DNA of 64,000 bases from Streptomyces toxytricini (GCF_014649915.1 NZ_BMTY01000012.1:1-64000); one strand, 5' to 3'; positions 1-8,768 are shown, counted from the first letter of the stretch. Made by a program: numbers and translations. Notes: generated by a model from the letters alone, not told the origin.

Positions 1-330
1 ACCGGGGCAGCCGGGGAGACCGAGCCCGCCGAAGCGGCCGAGGCGACCGGGGCAGCCGGGGAGACCGAGCCCGCCGAGGCCGGCGGGGCGACCGGGGAGG
101 CCGGGCCTGCCGAGGCCGGCGGGGCGACCGGGGCAGCCGGGGAGACCGAGCCCACCGAAGCGGCCGAGGCGACCGGGGCAGCCGGGGAGGCCGGGTCTGC
201 CGAGGCTGGCGAGGTGACCGGGGCAGCCGGCGAGGCCGGGGCAACCGAAGCGGCCGGGGCAGCCGGGGAGGCGGGGTCTGCCGAGGCCGGCGGGGTGGTC
301 GGGGCAGCCGGGGAGGCCGGGGTGGTGGCG
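1..330. repeat. Degenerate tandem repeat encoding Ala/Pro/Ser-rich sequence
   Basis: Blocks of the type gaccggggcagccggggag and gaggccggcggggcgaccgg recur about every 30-60 bases from the left edge to about position 330. Read on the minus strand they encode SPAAPV, ASAGSVSP and PASADPASPAAP variants inside the partial gene described above. The period is a multiple of three, so length changes by slippage would keep the frame. Such blocks are prone to copy-number change and to assembly errors. Confidence 0.7.
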
Positions 331-704
331 TGGGTGGCGTTTTGCGTGGCGGCCCGGGCGGCGGGCGGGGCGGTGGGGCCCCCGGTCGGCGCCGGGCGCG
401 GGGGCGTTGGCGGCTGCGGGGCCGGTGCGGGTCGGCGGGCCGGGGGCCGGTCGGCGGGGTGCGCAGCCGGGTGCCTCGCGGGAGGCGCCCCCTCCCCCGC
501 CGGGTGCCTCGCGGGAGGCGCCCCCTCCGGCGCCGGGCCCGACCCCGGGTGCCCCGCCACTTCCGTCCGTGCATTCTGCTGCCGAATCGCCATGGGCTGC
601 CCGTCCCCCTGCTGGTTCGCCGTGTCCGTCGGGTGCGCTGTCCGTTCGGTGCCGCCGTTCGCTGCCGTCCCGTCCTCCGGGCCCGGTGCCTCGCGGGGTG
701 TCAC
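1..704 (-). CDS. Ala/Pro/Ser repeat protein, coupled to the SAV_2336-type gene (3' end off the window)
   Basis: The minus strand is open without a stop from a GTG at 704-702 to the left edge, giving at least 234 residues. The GTG overlaps the TGA of the upstream gene by four bases (GTGA), and a GGAGG lies 7 nt before it at 716-712, so translation is probably coupled. The N-terminus is polar (begins MTPREAPGPEDGTAAN). It is followed by Pro/Ala/His-rich sequence with a doubled EGAPPARHPA-like unit, then by degenerate repeats built on SPAAPV, ASADPASPAAP and ASAGSVSP. No signal peptide, membrane segment or catalytic motif is visible in the part seen. A folded C-terminal domain could lie beyond the edge. 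As fourth gene of the operon it may be a tethered effector or scaffold of the MoxR/vWA system; that is inference. An alternative start is ATG at 593, but its RBS is poor. Confidence 0.72.
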   Translation of the reverse strand, partial: MTPREAPGPEDGTAANGGTERTAHPTDTANQQGDGQPMAIRQQNARTEVAGHPGSGPAPEGAPPARHPAGEGAPPARHPAAHPADRPPARRPAPAPQPPTPPRPAPTGGPTAPPAARAATQNATHATTPASPAAPTTPPASADPASPAAPAASVAPASPAAPVTSPASADPASPAAPVASAASVGSVSPAAPVAPPASAGPASPVAPPASAGSVSPAAPVASAASAGSVSPAAP

Positions 705-3700
705 AGCCCGGCCTCCAGGGTGCGGACGCGGGAGCCGAGGGCCTCCCGCCGGTCCGCGGCCTCCTCGCCGAGCCGCCGCCACAGCTCCAGGGCCGAGCGG
801 TAGGCGTCGAGCGCGGCCCGGGGCCGGGCCAGCCGCTCCAGCACCTCGCCCCGCAGCTCCTGGACCCGGGCGGCCAGCTCGACGGCCACCTCGCGCCGCT
901 CGGCGCGGTCGCCGTCCAGGGCCGCCCGCCAGGCCCGCCGGTAGGAGTCCGCCGCCCGGTCGAGGCGGTCCAGGGCCCGGGTGTGGGCGTGGATCTCCTG
1001 CTGGACGTCCCCGTGCTCCCGCCAGGCCCTCGCCTGCTCCAGGGGGCTGCGGCTCTGCCGGACGGCCAGCTCCAGCAGGTACTCGGCCTCCCGCAGGTCC
1101 ACCACGTCGCCCTCGTAGCCGTGCCGCAGCCGCAGCCCCTCGGCGAGCCGCACCAGGCGGTGCGCGGACCGGCCGTCGGACTGCGGGACCGCGGCCCGGC
1201 TGTCGCGGAGCACGCGTACGGCCGCCGAGGCGAAGTGCCGGCCGCCCGCGGCGCGGGCCCGCTCCAGCAGCGCCTCGCCCCACTCGGGCAGCAGCTCCCC
1301 GTACGCCTCCCCGTCCCGCGGGATCAGCCGGCGGGCCCTGCCGTAGGCGTCGGCGGCCTGCTCCAGGGCCTCGGGGTCGCCGTCCCGCGCGTACCGCGCC
1401 CGGTGCACCCGGGCCCGGCAGACGAGGGCGGCCAGGCGCAGCTCGGGGTCGCCGCCGGGTTCGGCGAGGACGAGGTCGAGGTGGCCCGCGGCCTCTTCGA
1501 GCCGGGCCGGCAGGTGGCGCAGGGCGGTGGCGAGGTCCACGCGCAGCCGCGCCGTCCCGGCCGCGTCGGGACCGGGCTCCTGCGTCGCGCCCTCCCCCGG
1601 TCCGCCGTCGGCGGCGGCGCCGGGCAGGGCCGAGGCCAGGTGCCCGGCGGCCTCCTCGGCCAGGGCGGTCCGCTCCGCCGCGTCGCGGAGCCGGGGCAGC
1701 AGCGCCAGCAGGACCCGGCCGAGGGCGGGCCGCAGCACCCGGTCGGGGGCCTGGCCGGCGAGGACCTCCAGCGCGGCCCGCGCCTCCCGAAGCGCCCCGG
1801 GGTCGTCGCGCAGCTCGGCGATGAGGGCGAGGGCCCGCACGCGCCGCAGGACGCAGTCCAGGCGCAGCCGCGGGTCGGCGCCGGAGAGGGCGGCCGCGGC
1901 GGCGAGCTCCAGTTCGGCGGCGTCCAGCAGTTCGGCGTCCGGGCGTTCGGCGAGGGCCCGCTCGTACAGCACCCGGCCGAGGAGGGCGCGGGCGGGCGCC
2001 GCGGCGAGCCCCCGCACGGCCCGTTCGGCTTCGGCGAGCAGCTCGGGGTCCCGCTGCCGGGCCCACAGCCGCAGCAGCACCTCGGCCAGCTCGCACTCCG
2101 CCTCGCCGGCGGTGTCCCCGGGCCCGGCGGGCGCCGCGACGGCGCGGCGCAGCACGGCGGCGGCCTCGTACAGGCCGCGCTCGGCGCCGCCGTCCGCGTC
2201 GTGCGCGGCGAGCCGGTCGCGGGCGGTGCGCACGGCCCAGGACCGCCGGGGCGGCGGGGCGGGCGGCTCCCGGTCGGCGGCGTCGTCCGGTACGGCCGGG
2301 CCGGGCAGGTAGCGGCGTACGACGCGGGCGGAGACCTCGGCGAAGGCCTGCGGCAGCCGGCCGGCGGGGACGCGCCCCTCCGGGTCGTCCTCGACGGCGG
2401 GCTCCCCGGTGAGCTGGGCGACCGCGAGGGCGGGGAAGTTGCGCACGCCGCGCCCGAAGTGTGCGAGGACGAACTCGGAGCAGTGCTTGAGCACGAGCGC
2501 GGCGTCGTCCCGGCCGAGCGGCCCGAGCAGCACGTCCTGCACGCCGGGCGTGAACTCGTACCACTGGCCGGGGGCGGGGCCGCGCCGCAGCAGCCCGCTG
2601 AGCAGGACTTCCGCGAGGTCGGACGGTTCGGAGTCGGGGAGCATGGTGCGCTGGACGAGCCGCATGACGGGCAGCGTCAGCGGCGCGGCCGACAGGTAGA
2701 CGGCGAGCTGGACGGCGCGCGGCGAGGCGGCGGAGCGGAAGCGGCGCACCAGCTCCTCCGGCGGCCGCACGGCCCGCGGCGGGGGGACGGGCGCGGCGGG
2801 GTGGTCGGCGAGGACGCGGCCCACTTCGGCGGGGACGGGCCCGGTCCCGAGCCCGGCGACGAGGCGGGCCCAGGCGCCGAGGGCGGTGGCGTTCGGCGGC
2901 AGGACGGGCACGGCGAGCCCGCCGCCGGGCCGGCCGTGGCGCGGCGGCCGGTCGGGCCGGAAGCGGAGCCGGCCGGCGCCGCCCTCGATCCGGGCGAGGC
3001 TGCCCCGCTCGGTCGGCAGCCAGCTGCGGTTCCACAGCCGCTGCGGCAGCGGCTGGACGACGACGCAGGGGGTGCACTCGGCCCAGCGGTGCAGCAGCCG
3101 CTGCGCCTCCCCCTCGCGCCACAGGGCTCCGGCGCAGTCGGAGACGACCATGGTGAGGGCGCGGCCGCTGGGGTCGCGGAGCTGGTCGCCGGAGCGCAGC
3201 CGGGTGCCGGGGGCCGGCCCGCGGCCGAGGGCGGCCCGGCCGTCGGCGAGCCGGTGCAGGTGGTGGACCTGGACGTCGCGGAAGGCGCCGAGGCGTTCGC
3301 AGACGGTGCGGAGCTCCTCGAACATGTCCTGCCAGACGGCCATGGACGGGGAGGCGTCCATGACGAGGCGGACGGTGGCCTCGCGGCGGCTCTCGGGGCG
3401 CAGGACGGGGATGACGAGGCCGAGGGCGCGGGCGCTGGCCTCGGCGGTGGCCGGCTCGTCGAGGACGAGGCGGGCCGGCGGGCCGGGCGGGCGGTGCCGC
3501 TGGAGGGAGCGCAGGGCGCGCTGGATGTCGAGGATGCGGGGCAGGGCGGCCGCGCCGGGGACGCGTACGGGCACACCCGTGCCGGCGGGCAGCGCCGCGG
3601 CTTCCTCGGCGGCGCCGCTGACGCGGGCGGCGTAGAACCGCACCGGGTCCTCGGTGCCGGGGTCCGGCGGCGGGGGCTCCTCCTGCGGCGGCGGGGCCTC

Positions 3701-3892
3701 GCGGGGGCCGGGGCGGCGCAGGACGAGCGGTGTCGGCGGGCCGGCGGGGGTCGCGGGCGGGCCGATGCGGCCGGCGAGCCAGAGGGCGTCGGCCAGCTCC
3801 TCGGCGGAGGGGTCGAGCCCGGCGGCCCGCAGCAGCCGTGCCAGGTCCCGGATGGCGGGGGGCGCCGGGAGCGGTTGCTCGGCGGTGGGCAT
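701..3892 (-). CDS. SAV_2336-type protein: vWA-like MIDAS domain plus helical repeats, partner of MoxR ATPase
   Basis: A protein of 1063 residues. The start at 3892 is chosen because GAGGTGAG precedes it and it sits 4 nt after the MoxR stop; an upstream in-frame ATG at 3946 would overlap the MoxR gene. Residues 10-50 form a small helical N-terminal domain like that of S. avermitilis SAV_2336 proteins. Residues about 170-340 hold a vWA-like fold with a DASPS (DxSxS) metal-ion-dependent adhesion motif at 179-183. A winged-helix-like segment follows around 395-480. From about 560 to the end the protein is Ala/Leu/Arg-rich paired helices, consistent with TPR-like repeats, with a Gly/Pro linker near 790. 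In MoxR-vWA systems the vWA protein is the substrate-adaptor of the ATPase. The assignment to the SAV_2336 group rests on sequence resemblance recalled, not searched. Confidence 0.8.
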   Translation of the reverse strand: MPTAEQPLPAPPAIRDLARLLRAAGLDPSAEELADALWLAGRIGPPATPAGPPTPLVLRRPGPREAPPPQEEPPPPDPGTEDPVRFYAARVSGAAEEAAALPAGTGVPVRVPGAAALPRILDIQRALRSLQRHRPPGPPARLVLDEPATAEASARALGLVIPVLRPESRREATVRLVMDASPSMAVWQDMFEELRTVCERLGAFRDVQVHHLHRLADGRAALGRGPAPGTRLRSGDQLRDPSGRALTMVVSDCAGALWREGEAQRLLHRWAECTPCVVVQPLPQRLWNRSWLPTERGSLARIEGGAGRLRFRPDRPPRHGRPGGGLAVPVLPPNATALGAWARLVAGLGTGPVPAEVGRVLADHPAAPVPPPRAVRPPEELVRRFRSAASPRAVQLAVYLSAAPLTLPVMRLVQRTMLPDSEPSDLAEVLLSGLLRRGPAPGQWYEFTPGVQDVLLGPLGRDDAALVLKHCSEFVLAHFGRGVRNFPALAVAQLTGEPAVEDDPEGRVPAGRLPQAFAEVSARVVRRYLPGPAVPDDAADREPPAPPPRRSWAVRTARDRLAAHDADGGAERGLYEAAAVLRRAVAAPAGPGDTAGEAECELAEVLLRLWARQRDPELLAEAERAVRGLAAAPARALLGRVLYERALAERPDAELLDAAELELAAAAALSGADPRLRLDCVLRRVRALALIAELRDDPGALREARAALEVLAGQAPDRVLRPALGRVLLALLPRLRDAAERTALAEEAAGHLASALPGAAADGGPGEGATQEPGPDAAGTARLRVDLATALRHLPARLEEAAGHLDLVLAEPGGDPELRLAALVCRARVHRARYARDGDPEALEQAADAYGRARRLIPRDGEAYGELLPEWGEALLERARAAGGRHFASAAVRVLRDSRAAVPQSDGRSAHRLVRLAEGLRLRHGYEGDVVDLREAEYLLELAVRQSRSPLEQARAWREHGDVQQEIHAHTRALDRLDRAADSYRRAWRAALDGDRAERREVAVELAARVQELRGEVLERLARPRAALDAYRSALELWRRLGEEAADRREALGSRVRTLEAGL

Positions 3893-3896
3893 GGTC

Positions 3897-4907
3897 TCAC
3901 CTCGGGCGGTCGAGGCGCTGGATGAGGAGGTCGGCGAGGTCTTCACGGGTCGGGGGGGCGGCGTAGTGGGTGAGGTAGATGGCGTTCAGGAGCTGGTCGG
4001 CGGCGACGAGTTCGGACTGGGAGCGGCTGAGGAACTCGCGGATGAGGTCGGCGCCGAGGCGGGCGGCGTCCTCGCCGAGGTGGGCGCGGACCATGGTGGC
4101 GAGGCGTTTCTCGCCGGGCTGGCCGAGTTTGAGCTGGATGCAGCGGCGCAGCAGGGCGGCGGGGAAGTCCCGTTCGCCGTTGCTGGTCAGGATGATGAAG
4201 GGGAAGGCCCGGCAGCGGATGCGGCCGTCGCGGACGGCGACCTTGGCGCCGTCGTCGGTGAGGACGTGCACCTCGGGCTCGGTCTCGGCGACGCGTTCGA
4301 GTTCGGGCAGGGTGAACTCGCCCTCCTCCAGGACGTTGAGGAGGTCGTTGGGGAGGTCGATGTCGCTCTTGTCGAGCTCGTCGATGAGCAGGACGCGGGG
4401 GCGGAGGGTGGGCAGCAGGGCGGTGCCGAGCGGCCCGAGCCGGATGTACTTGCCGATGCCGGGGGCGCCGCCGGGGTCGCCGCCGCCGGCGGCGATCTGG
4501 ACGTCCTGGAGGCGGGCGATGGCGTCGTAGCGGTAGAGGCCCTCCTGGAGGGTGGTCCGCGAGACGACGGGCCAGCGCAGGACCCGGCCGAGTTTCAGCT
4601 CGTGGGCGACGGCGTGCGCGAGGGTGGACTTGCCGGTGCCGGGGTAGCCGGTGACGAGGAGCGGGCGGCGCAGGTAGAGGGCCGCGTTGATGGCTTCCAG
4701 CTCCTCCGGTTCGGGCCGGTGGAGCTCGGCGGCCTGCCGGTGGGCGCCGAGGCGCCGGGCGACGTTGCCGTCGGCGGAGCGGGCCGCCGCCGGCGCGTCG
4801 ACGGGGGGACCGCCGTCGAAGTCCCGCCAGGGCGGCGGTTCGGGCAGGGCGTCGATCCCGTCGTGCGGTTCGCCGACGCCCCGGTAGATCAGCCATTCCT
4901 CGTTCAC
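3897..4907 (-). CDS. MoxR-type AAA+ ATPase
   Basis: A 336-residue single-domain AAA+ ATPase with GTG start, preceded by GGAGGGGA 6 nt upstream and 19 nt after the protease-VMAP stop. It shows Walker A GYPGTGKST (about 87-95), Walker B VLLIDELDKSD (about 172-182), a sensor-1 ILTSNGERDFP segment, and the double-Arg finger region LLRRCIQL. MoxR ATPases hydrolyse ATP to remodel partners, usually together with a vWA-domain protein; here the SAV_2336-type gene starts 4 nt downstream. The first 65 residues are a Pro/Ala-rich extension with no recognised fold. Family call is secure from the motifs; the substrate is unknown. Confidence 0.92.
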   Translation of the reverse strand: MNEEWLIYRGVGEPHDGIDALPEPPPWRDFDGGPPVDAPAAARSADGNVARRLGAHRQAAELHRPEPEELEAINAALYLRRPLLVTGYPGTGKSTLAHAVAHELKLGRVLRWPVVSRTTLQEGLYRYDAIARLQDVQIAAGGGDPGGAPGIGKYIRLGPLGTALLPTLRPRVLLIDELDKSDIDLPNDLLNVLEEGEFTLPELERVAETEPEVHVLTDDGAKVAVRDGRIRCRAFPFIILTSNGERDFPAALLRRCIQLKLGQPGEKRLATMVRAHLGEDAARLGADLIREFLSRSQSELVAADQLLNAIYLTHYAAPPTREDLADLLIQRLDRPR

Positions 4908-4926
4908 GTCTGTCCCCTCCCGCCCG

Positions 4927-7015
4927 TCACAGGTCCCCCTGGAGCGGCTCGTCCTCGGGCAGGGCGCGCGCCGGGTCGTCCCAGACGAGGGCCGTCCCGT
5001 CCGACCAGTACGCGTCCGGGTCCGCCCCGTGGGAGCGGGCCCGCAGCGCCTGGAGCCGCAGCGGCAGGGGCGCCCCGTGCCCCGCCTCGGTCAGCTCCTC
5101 GCGCAGCCCGCGGTGGAACGGCGCGCAGGACTCCCCCGGGTCCGCCGGGGGCCGCCGGGTGACCGCGACCCCGTATCCGGCCTCGCGGACCGCGTGCAGG
5201 GACCCGAGGGTGGGCTCCTGGTCGGCGGCCCGGCAGTGCACCGGCACGGTGTTGTCGGCGAGGCCGTCCAGCCAGGCCGGGGAGGGGCTGCGGGGCCGGC
5301 CGTGCGCGCAGTCGGCGCGCTCGTCGAGCAGCGGCCCGGTCTGGACGCGGCTCCAGCGGTCGGCCCGGCGGTGGGCGGCCTCCGGGTCGTGCGGCGGTCC
5401 GCCGGCGGCGTGCCCGCCGCTGCCGGCGGGGTAGCGCAGGACGACGGGCCGCTGGACGCCGAGGGGGACGCGGCCGGTGACGGTCCAGGTGTCGACGGGC
5501 AGCCCGAACAGTTCGGGGGCGACGGCCACTTCCAGGGCGGCGGGCGCCTCGTGGGTGTCGCAGCGCCGGAAGGCCTCGGCGAGGGAGTCGCGGAGCGCCT
5601 CGGGCAGGCCGGCGCGGGTGACGCGCACGCCGGAGCCGACGGGGGTGAGACGGCCGGGGTGGGCGGGCCCGGCGAGGACGGAGACCCGCCAGTCGTAGAC
5701 GTCCTCCCAGCCGTGCGCCCACGCCTCCAGCAGGACGGACGGGCCCTGCGGCATGGCCTGCGCGGGCCGGCCGGGGCCGTGGGCGGGCCGGCCGGCGCGG
5801 GCGCGGCGGCGCCGCTCCCGCTCGGCGAGGCCCAGGTCGTGGCGTTCGCCGAGTTCGCGGCGCAGCGGCCGCCACAGCCGCTCGGCGGTGGCCCGCACCC
5901 AGTCCCACAGCTCCTCGTCGGCGCCGGGGGCGGGCGGCTCGCGGTGGTCGGCGACGCTGATGTCGGTGGCGTAGCGGAGCATGGCGGCGGCCTCACCGGT
6001 GCCGCCGGGCGGGTCGTGCAGCATGCCGAGGCCGTCGCGCCAGCTCAGCGGGGCCGGCAGGGCCGGATCGGGTTCCTCGCCGCGGGCCGCCTCGACGAGG
6101 GCGCGCACGGCCTCGGAGGAGCCGGGCGGGGGTAATTTCGGCGAGCAGCCCGCACAGGGTGGTGATCTCGGCGGGGGTGAGGCGGGGGCCGCCGTAGGGG
6201 TCGGCGGCGGGGAGTTCGCCGTGCACGTCGGTCCAGGTGCGGCGGCTGTCGAGGTCGCTGAGGTGCTCGTCGTAGTGGTACAGGTCGTGGGCCTGCATGA
6301 CCCGGCGGTACAGGCCGATCTGCCCGGCGGCGTCCAGGGGCAGGGTGCGCAGCTGGACGACGGAGACGGCGAGCCCGCCGCCGCCGGTGTGCCGGCGGGC
6401 CTTGACGACGCCGACGACCTCGCCGCGGCCCAGGTCGACGACGGGCCCCCCGGACATGCCGGGCTCGATCTCGTCGTCGTCTCCGAGGCGGAGGGCGGCG
6501 CCGCCGGCGGCGGTGCCGCGCAGGCGGGTGGTGCGGCCGGTGATCTCGGGGATGCCGAGGTCCTCGGTGCAGCCGAAGTACGCGACCTCGTCCAGGCGGG
6601 GCCGGGCACGGTCGGTGAGCCGGACGCACGCGTGGGAGACGGGCGCGAGGACCCGTACGAGGGCCAGGTCGGGCAGGTCCCACAGGGCGTGCCGGGCGGG
6701 GCGGCGCTCCTCCAGCCGCTCGGGCAGGACGCACTCGACCCGGCCGGTGACGGTCCCGGTGGTGCGGGGGCCGGAGGAGAAGGTGATGCCGATCTCTCGT
6801 CCCACCAGCCGCACCGCAGCACCCCCTTCGCCCACGACGTGGGCACACGTCAGCACCCAGCCGGGGGCGACGAAGAAGCCGCTGCCCCAGGTCGGGTGGT
6901 TCCCCCGGTCTGCATACCCGCCGGGGGCGGGGTGGACGCGTACGGTGGCTGCCTGGACGAGGGGTTCGAGGAGTTCGTAGGCGCGCGCGGAGCCGCCGGT
7001 GCGCCGGTCCAGCAT
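4927..7015 (-). pseudogene. Trypsin-like protease / VMAP-type protein, frame broken by one base
   Basis: Two overlapping minus-strand frames make one protein. The first frame (start 7015, GAGGGGG 5 nt before; alternative ATG 7042) encodes a trypsin-like domain with His59 in TCAHVV, Asp116 in LPDLALV and Ser188 in GMSGGP. It leads into a helical region and loses homology after GLLAEITP. The second frame continues from about 6130 to 4927 and carries WRDGLGMLHDPPGG, a long Leu/Arg helical stretch, VPLGVQRPVVLRYP and the terminal ALVWDDPARALPE, features I associate with the C-terminal region of VMAP (vWA-MoxR-associated) proteins. Removing one C from the C5 run at 6132-6128 restores a single frame of roughly 696 codons. 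It may be a sequencing error, a recent mutation or, less likely, programmed frameshifting. No signal peptide is seen, so the protease should act in the cytoplasm. It is the first gene of the operon. Confidence 0.8.
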
Positions 7016-7148
7016 CCGCACCCCCTCACGTTCGGACGGCATTCCAGGCTAGCGCCGGTGCCGCAACGGGGGGAGGCCTTGCCCGGCCTGCGGATTATCC
7101 TGGCGGGAAACGTCCCCATGCACACCTTCATCACGCACGGAGCCCGAC

Positions 7149-7334
7149 TTGTACTTCACCGATCGCGGCATCGAGGAGCTGGAGAAGCGGCGCGGCGAGG
7201 AGGAGGTCACCTTCGAGTGGCTGGCCGAGCAGCTGCGCACGTTCGTCGACCTCAACCCGGACTTCGAGGTCCCGGTGGAACGCCTGGCCACCTGGCTGGC
7301 CCGCCTGGACGACGAGGACGACGAGGACGAGTAG
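7149..7334 (+). CDS. DUF6104 family small acidic protein
   Basis: A 61-residue protein beginning MYFTDRGIEELEKRRGEEE and ending in an acidic tail (DDEDDEDE). The start is an unusual TTG at 7149, supported by GGAG 6 nt upstream. The sequence is mostly amphipathic helix with a conserved core around DLNPDFEVPVERLATWLARL. From memory this is a small protein conserved across Streptomyces (DUF6104) with no known function. It is transcribed divergently from the protease-MoxR operon, with about 130 bp between the starts, so both promoters must lie there. The nested hairpin downstream is its likely terminator. Confidence 0.85.
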   Translation: MYFTDRGIEELEKRRGEEEVTFEWLAEQLRTFVDLNPDFEVPVERLATWLARLDDEDDEDE

Positions 7335-7367
7335 CCCCCGCCGGGACCTGCGCCGGCGCGGGCCACC

Positions 7368-7442
7368 CCCGCGCCCCCGGACACGCCCCCGCCCGCCGCC
7401 CGGAGCCTCCGACCGGCGGGCGCCGGCATGCGGGGGCGCGGG
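7368..7442. terminator. Nested hairpin after the DUF6104 gene
   Basis: Outer arms CCCGCGCCCCCG (7368-7379) and CGGGGGCGCGGG (7431-7442) pair perfectly over 12 bp. Inside, GCCCGCCG (7391-7398) pairs with CGGCGGGC (7414-7421). There is no U tract, as is common in Streptomyces. It lies 34 bp after the DUF6104 stop and before the convergent small gene at 7587. Confidence 0.55.
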
Positions 7443-7586
7443 CAGCGCACGCTGCGCCTCCGCAGAAATGACCGAAATCGACCGCTGTCTGCACCGGCAG
7501 GTCGGACGCAGCACCGGTGAGTCGCGCCCTCCGGGCGGGGAGCACTCGGGCCGGGAGGGCGGAGGCCCGGCCGGGGCAACGGCCTT

Positions 7587-7778
7587 CTACCGCCCCGGGG
7601 AGCACACCCCGCACTGCACGTTGAGCGGCTCGCGGCTCTCGGGGTTCACCATGAGGGTGACCCCCGACCCGTGGGGACAGACCCGGCGCGGCCGCCCTGG
7701 CCGCCGCTCGACGTACGTCGCAGCCCACATCGCCATCGCCTCGCGGTACCGAGGGTCAAGCCAGGCATTCTCGCTCAC
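7587..7778 (-). CDS. Small Cys-containing protein of unknown function
   Basis: Sixty-three residues from a GTG at 7778, with GAGGGAG 5 nt upstream; an upstream GTG or ATG at 7799 is possible but lacks a good RBS. The N-terminal half is helical (AWLDPRYREAMAMWAATYVE). The C-terminal half has a Cys-Pro-His and a terminal CGVC, suggesting a small metal-binding ribbon. I do not recognise a family. It is the last of four minus-strand small genes facing the XRE-HD pair, 51 bp after the next one. Confidence 0.6.
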   Translation of the reverse strand: MSENAWLDPRYREAMAMWAATYVERRPGRPRRVCPHGSGVTLMVNPESREPLNVQCGVCSPGR

Positions 7779-7829
7779 CGCATCTCCCTCATCACGCACG
7801 GTTCGGTCCGACTGTAGGGCAAGGAGCCG

Positions 7830-8309
7830 TCAGGAAACCGGCGGTGCCGCACACCCCGACCCGCCCTCGGTGCACTCGGAGTGCATGCAGTCGCCGGCCC
7901 GGACCTCCGTGTCGGCCGGCGACCCCCACAGGTACGAGTCCGGCTGGTAGCCGGCCTCCCGGATGGCGTCCAGGGTGCGGTCGAGCGTGTCGGCGTCCCG
8001 ACGGAGGGTCGCCGGTCCCTCGGGCCGGTGGTCCACGAAGCGGCCGATCGACGAGCAAAGGGACCGGTACATCGCCGTGTGGAGGATGAGCGCGTGCCAG
8101 CCGATGTCCACGGTCTTGGAGGGGCGCAGGTGCCGGCCCGCGGTCCGGGCGGCCGCTGCCACGAACTTGAGCGCCTCGTCGACGATCCTCTCGGCCAGCG
8201 CTTCGTCGATGCCGTCGTTGTCTCGCACCACGAGCTGCACGGCGCGGGCGAACCCCTCGCCGGAGAGCAGGTGGCGGGCGGACGTGACGAGGGCGGTGGG
8301 AGTTGCCAT
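7830..8309 (-). CDS. Glycine-rich-domain (GRDP)-like protein
   Basis: About 159 residues; the ATG at 8309 is preferred to the adjacent ATG at 8312 because GGAGG is then 4 nt away. The core motif VDIGWHALILHTAMY followed by GRFVDHRP resembles the conserved WHxHILHT...FxxHxP core of the glycine-rich-domain-like family (Pfam GRDP-like). The N-terminal part is helical. The C-terminal 25 residues are Cys-rich (CMHSECTEGGSGCAAPP), possibly a metal-binding tail. Function of the family in bacteria is unknown. It is part of the small accessory cluster between the MoxR locus and sodN. Confidence 0.65.
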   Translation of the reverse strand: MATPTALVTSARHLLSGEGFARAVQLVVRDNDGIDEALAERIVDEALKFVAAAARTAGRHLRPSKTVDIGWHALILHTAMYRSLCSSIGRFVDHRPEGPATLRRDADTLDRTLDAIREAGYQPDSYLWGSPADTEVRAGDCMHSECTEGGSGCAAPPVS

Positions 8310-8388
8310 CATTCCTCCGGTCGCTGTGGTCGGGTGATGCGGCCCATCCCGGCCGGGGTCCTGGCAGATGCGCGGCCGGGGCGGGAGT

Positions 8389-8556
8389 TCAGAGGCGCCG
8401 GGGGCGCGGCTTCAGCGGTCGCAGCGGGGCGCGGTCGCAGGCGGGGTGCACCCATCCGTCCGGCCGGGCCCCGGACGCCGAGTGTCGGATGATCCGGATG
8501 CCCTCGCCGTGCACCGGCCGCTGACAGACGGCGCAGATCCGCCCAGTCGGAGTCAT
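8389..8556 (-). CDS. Small zinc-ribbon-like protein (55 aa)
   Basis: Begins MTPTGRICAVCQRPVHGEG and has a second Cys in WVHPACDRAP, giving a CxxC...HxxC pattern like a treble-clef or ribbon zinc site. The basic tail is PLRPLKPRPRRL. Its ATG overlaps the TGA of the preceding gene (ATGA at 8556-8553), so the two are translationally coupled. No named family recognised. Confidence 0.62.
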   Translation of the reverse strand: MTPTGRICAVCQRPVHGEGIRIIRHSASGARPDGWVHPACDRAPLRPLKPRPRRL

Positions 8557-8768
8557 CGGCCGGCCGCCGGGGGAGGGCAGGAGCGGACATCCGCGTCGAG
8601 GAGCATGGCTCCCTCGTGGCCGGTGACCACGCCCCGGTAGACGGCGCCGGCCCCGAGGGCCTTCCCGCAGGCGACGCACGCCCGCCCGAGCGCCTGCTCG
8701 GCGGTCAGGTCCCAGAAGTCCTCGGGAAGCGGCGCCCTGTGGCACGGGGTGGGCTTAGGGGTCTCCAT
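8553..8768 (-). CDS. Small CxxC protein (71 aa)
   Basis: Starts with ATG at 8768, GGGAG 6 nt upstream. It carries CVACGKALGAGAVYRG in the middle and a late Cys in VRSCPP, with His in GHEGAML, a possible metal-binding fold. It is the first gene of the minus-strand set and overlaps the next by four bases. The 120 bp between it and the XRE gene must hold divergent promoters. Function unknown. Confidence 0.62.
   Translation of the reverse strand: METPKPTPCHRAPLPEDFWDLTAEQALGRACVACGKALGAGAVYRGVVTGHEGAMLLDADVRSCPPPAAGR

Noticed and set aside
1..330. CRISPR-like array
   Set aside because: Repeats are degenerate, codon-phased and lack unique spacers; they encode Ala/Pro/Ser-rich protein.
214..3925. 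Long plus-strand ORFs opposite the SAV_2336-type gene (536 and 1172 codons)
   Set aside because: They are G+C-rich shadows with Gly/Arg/Pro-rich, fold-less translations; the minus strand has RBSs, coupled starts and a coherent domain order.
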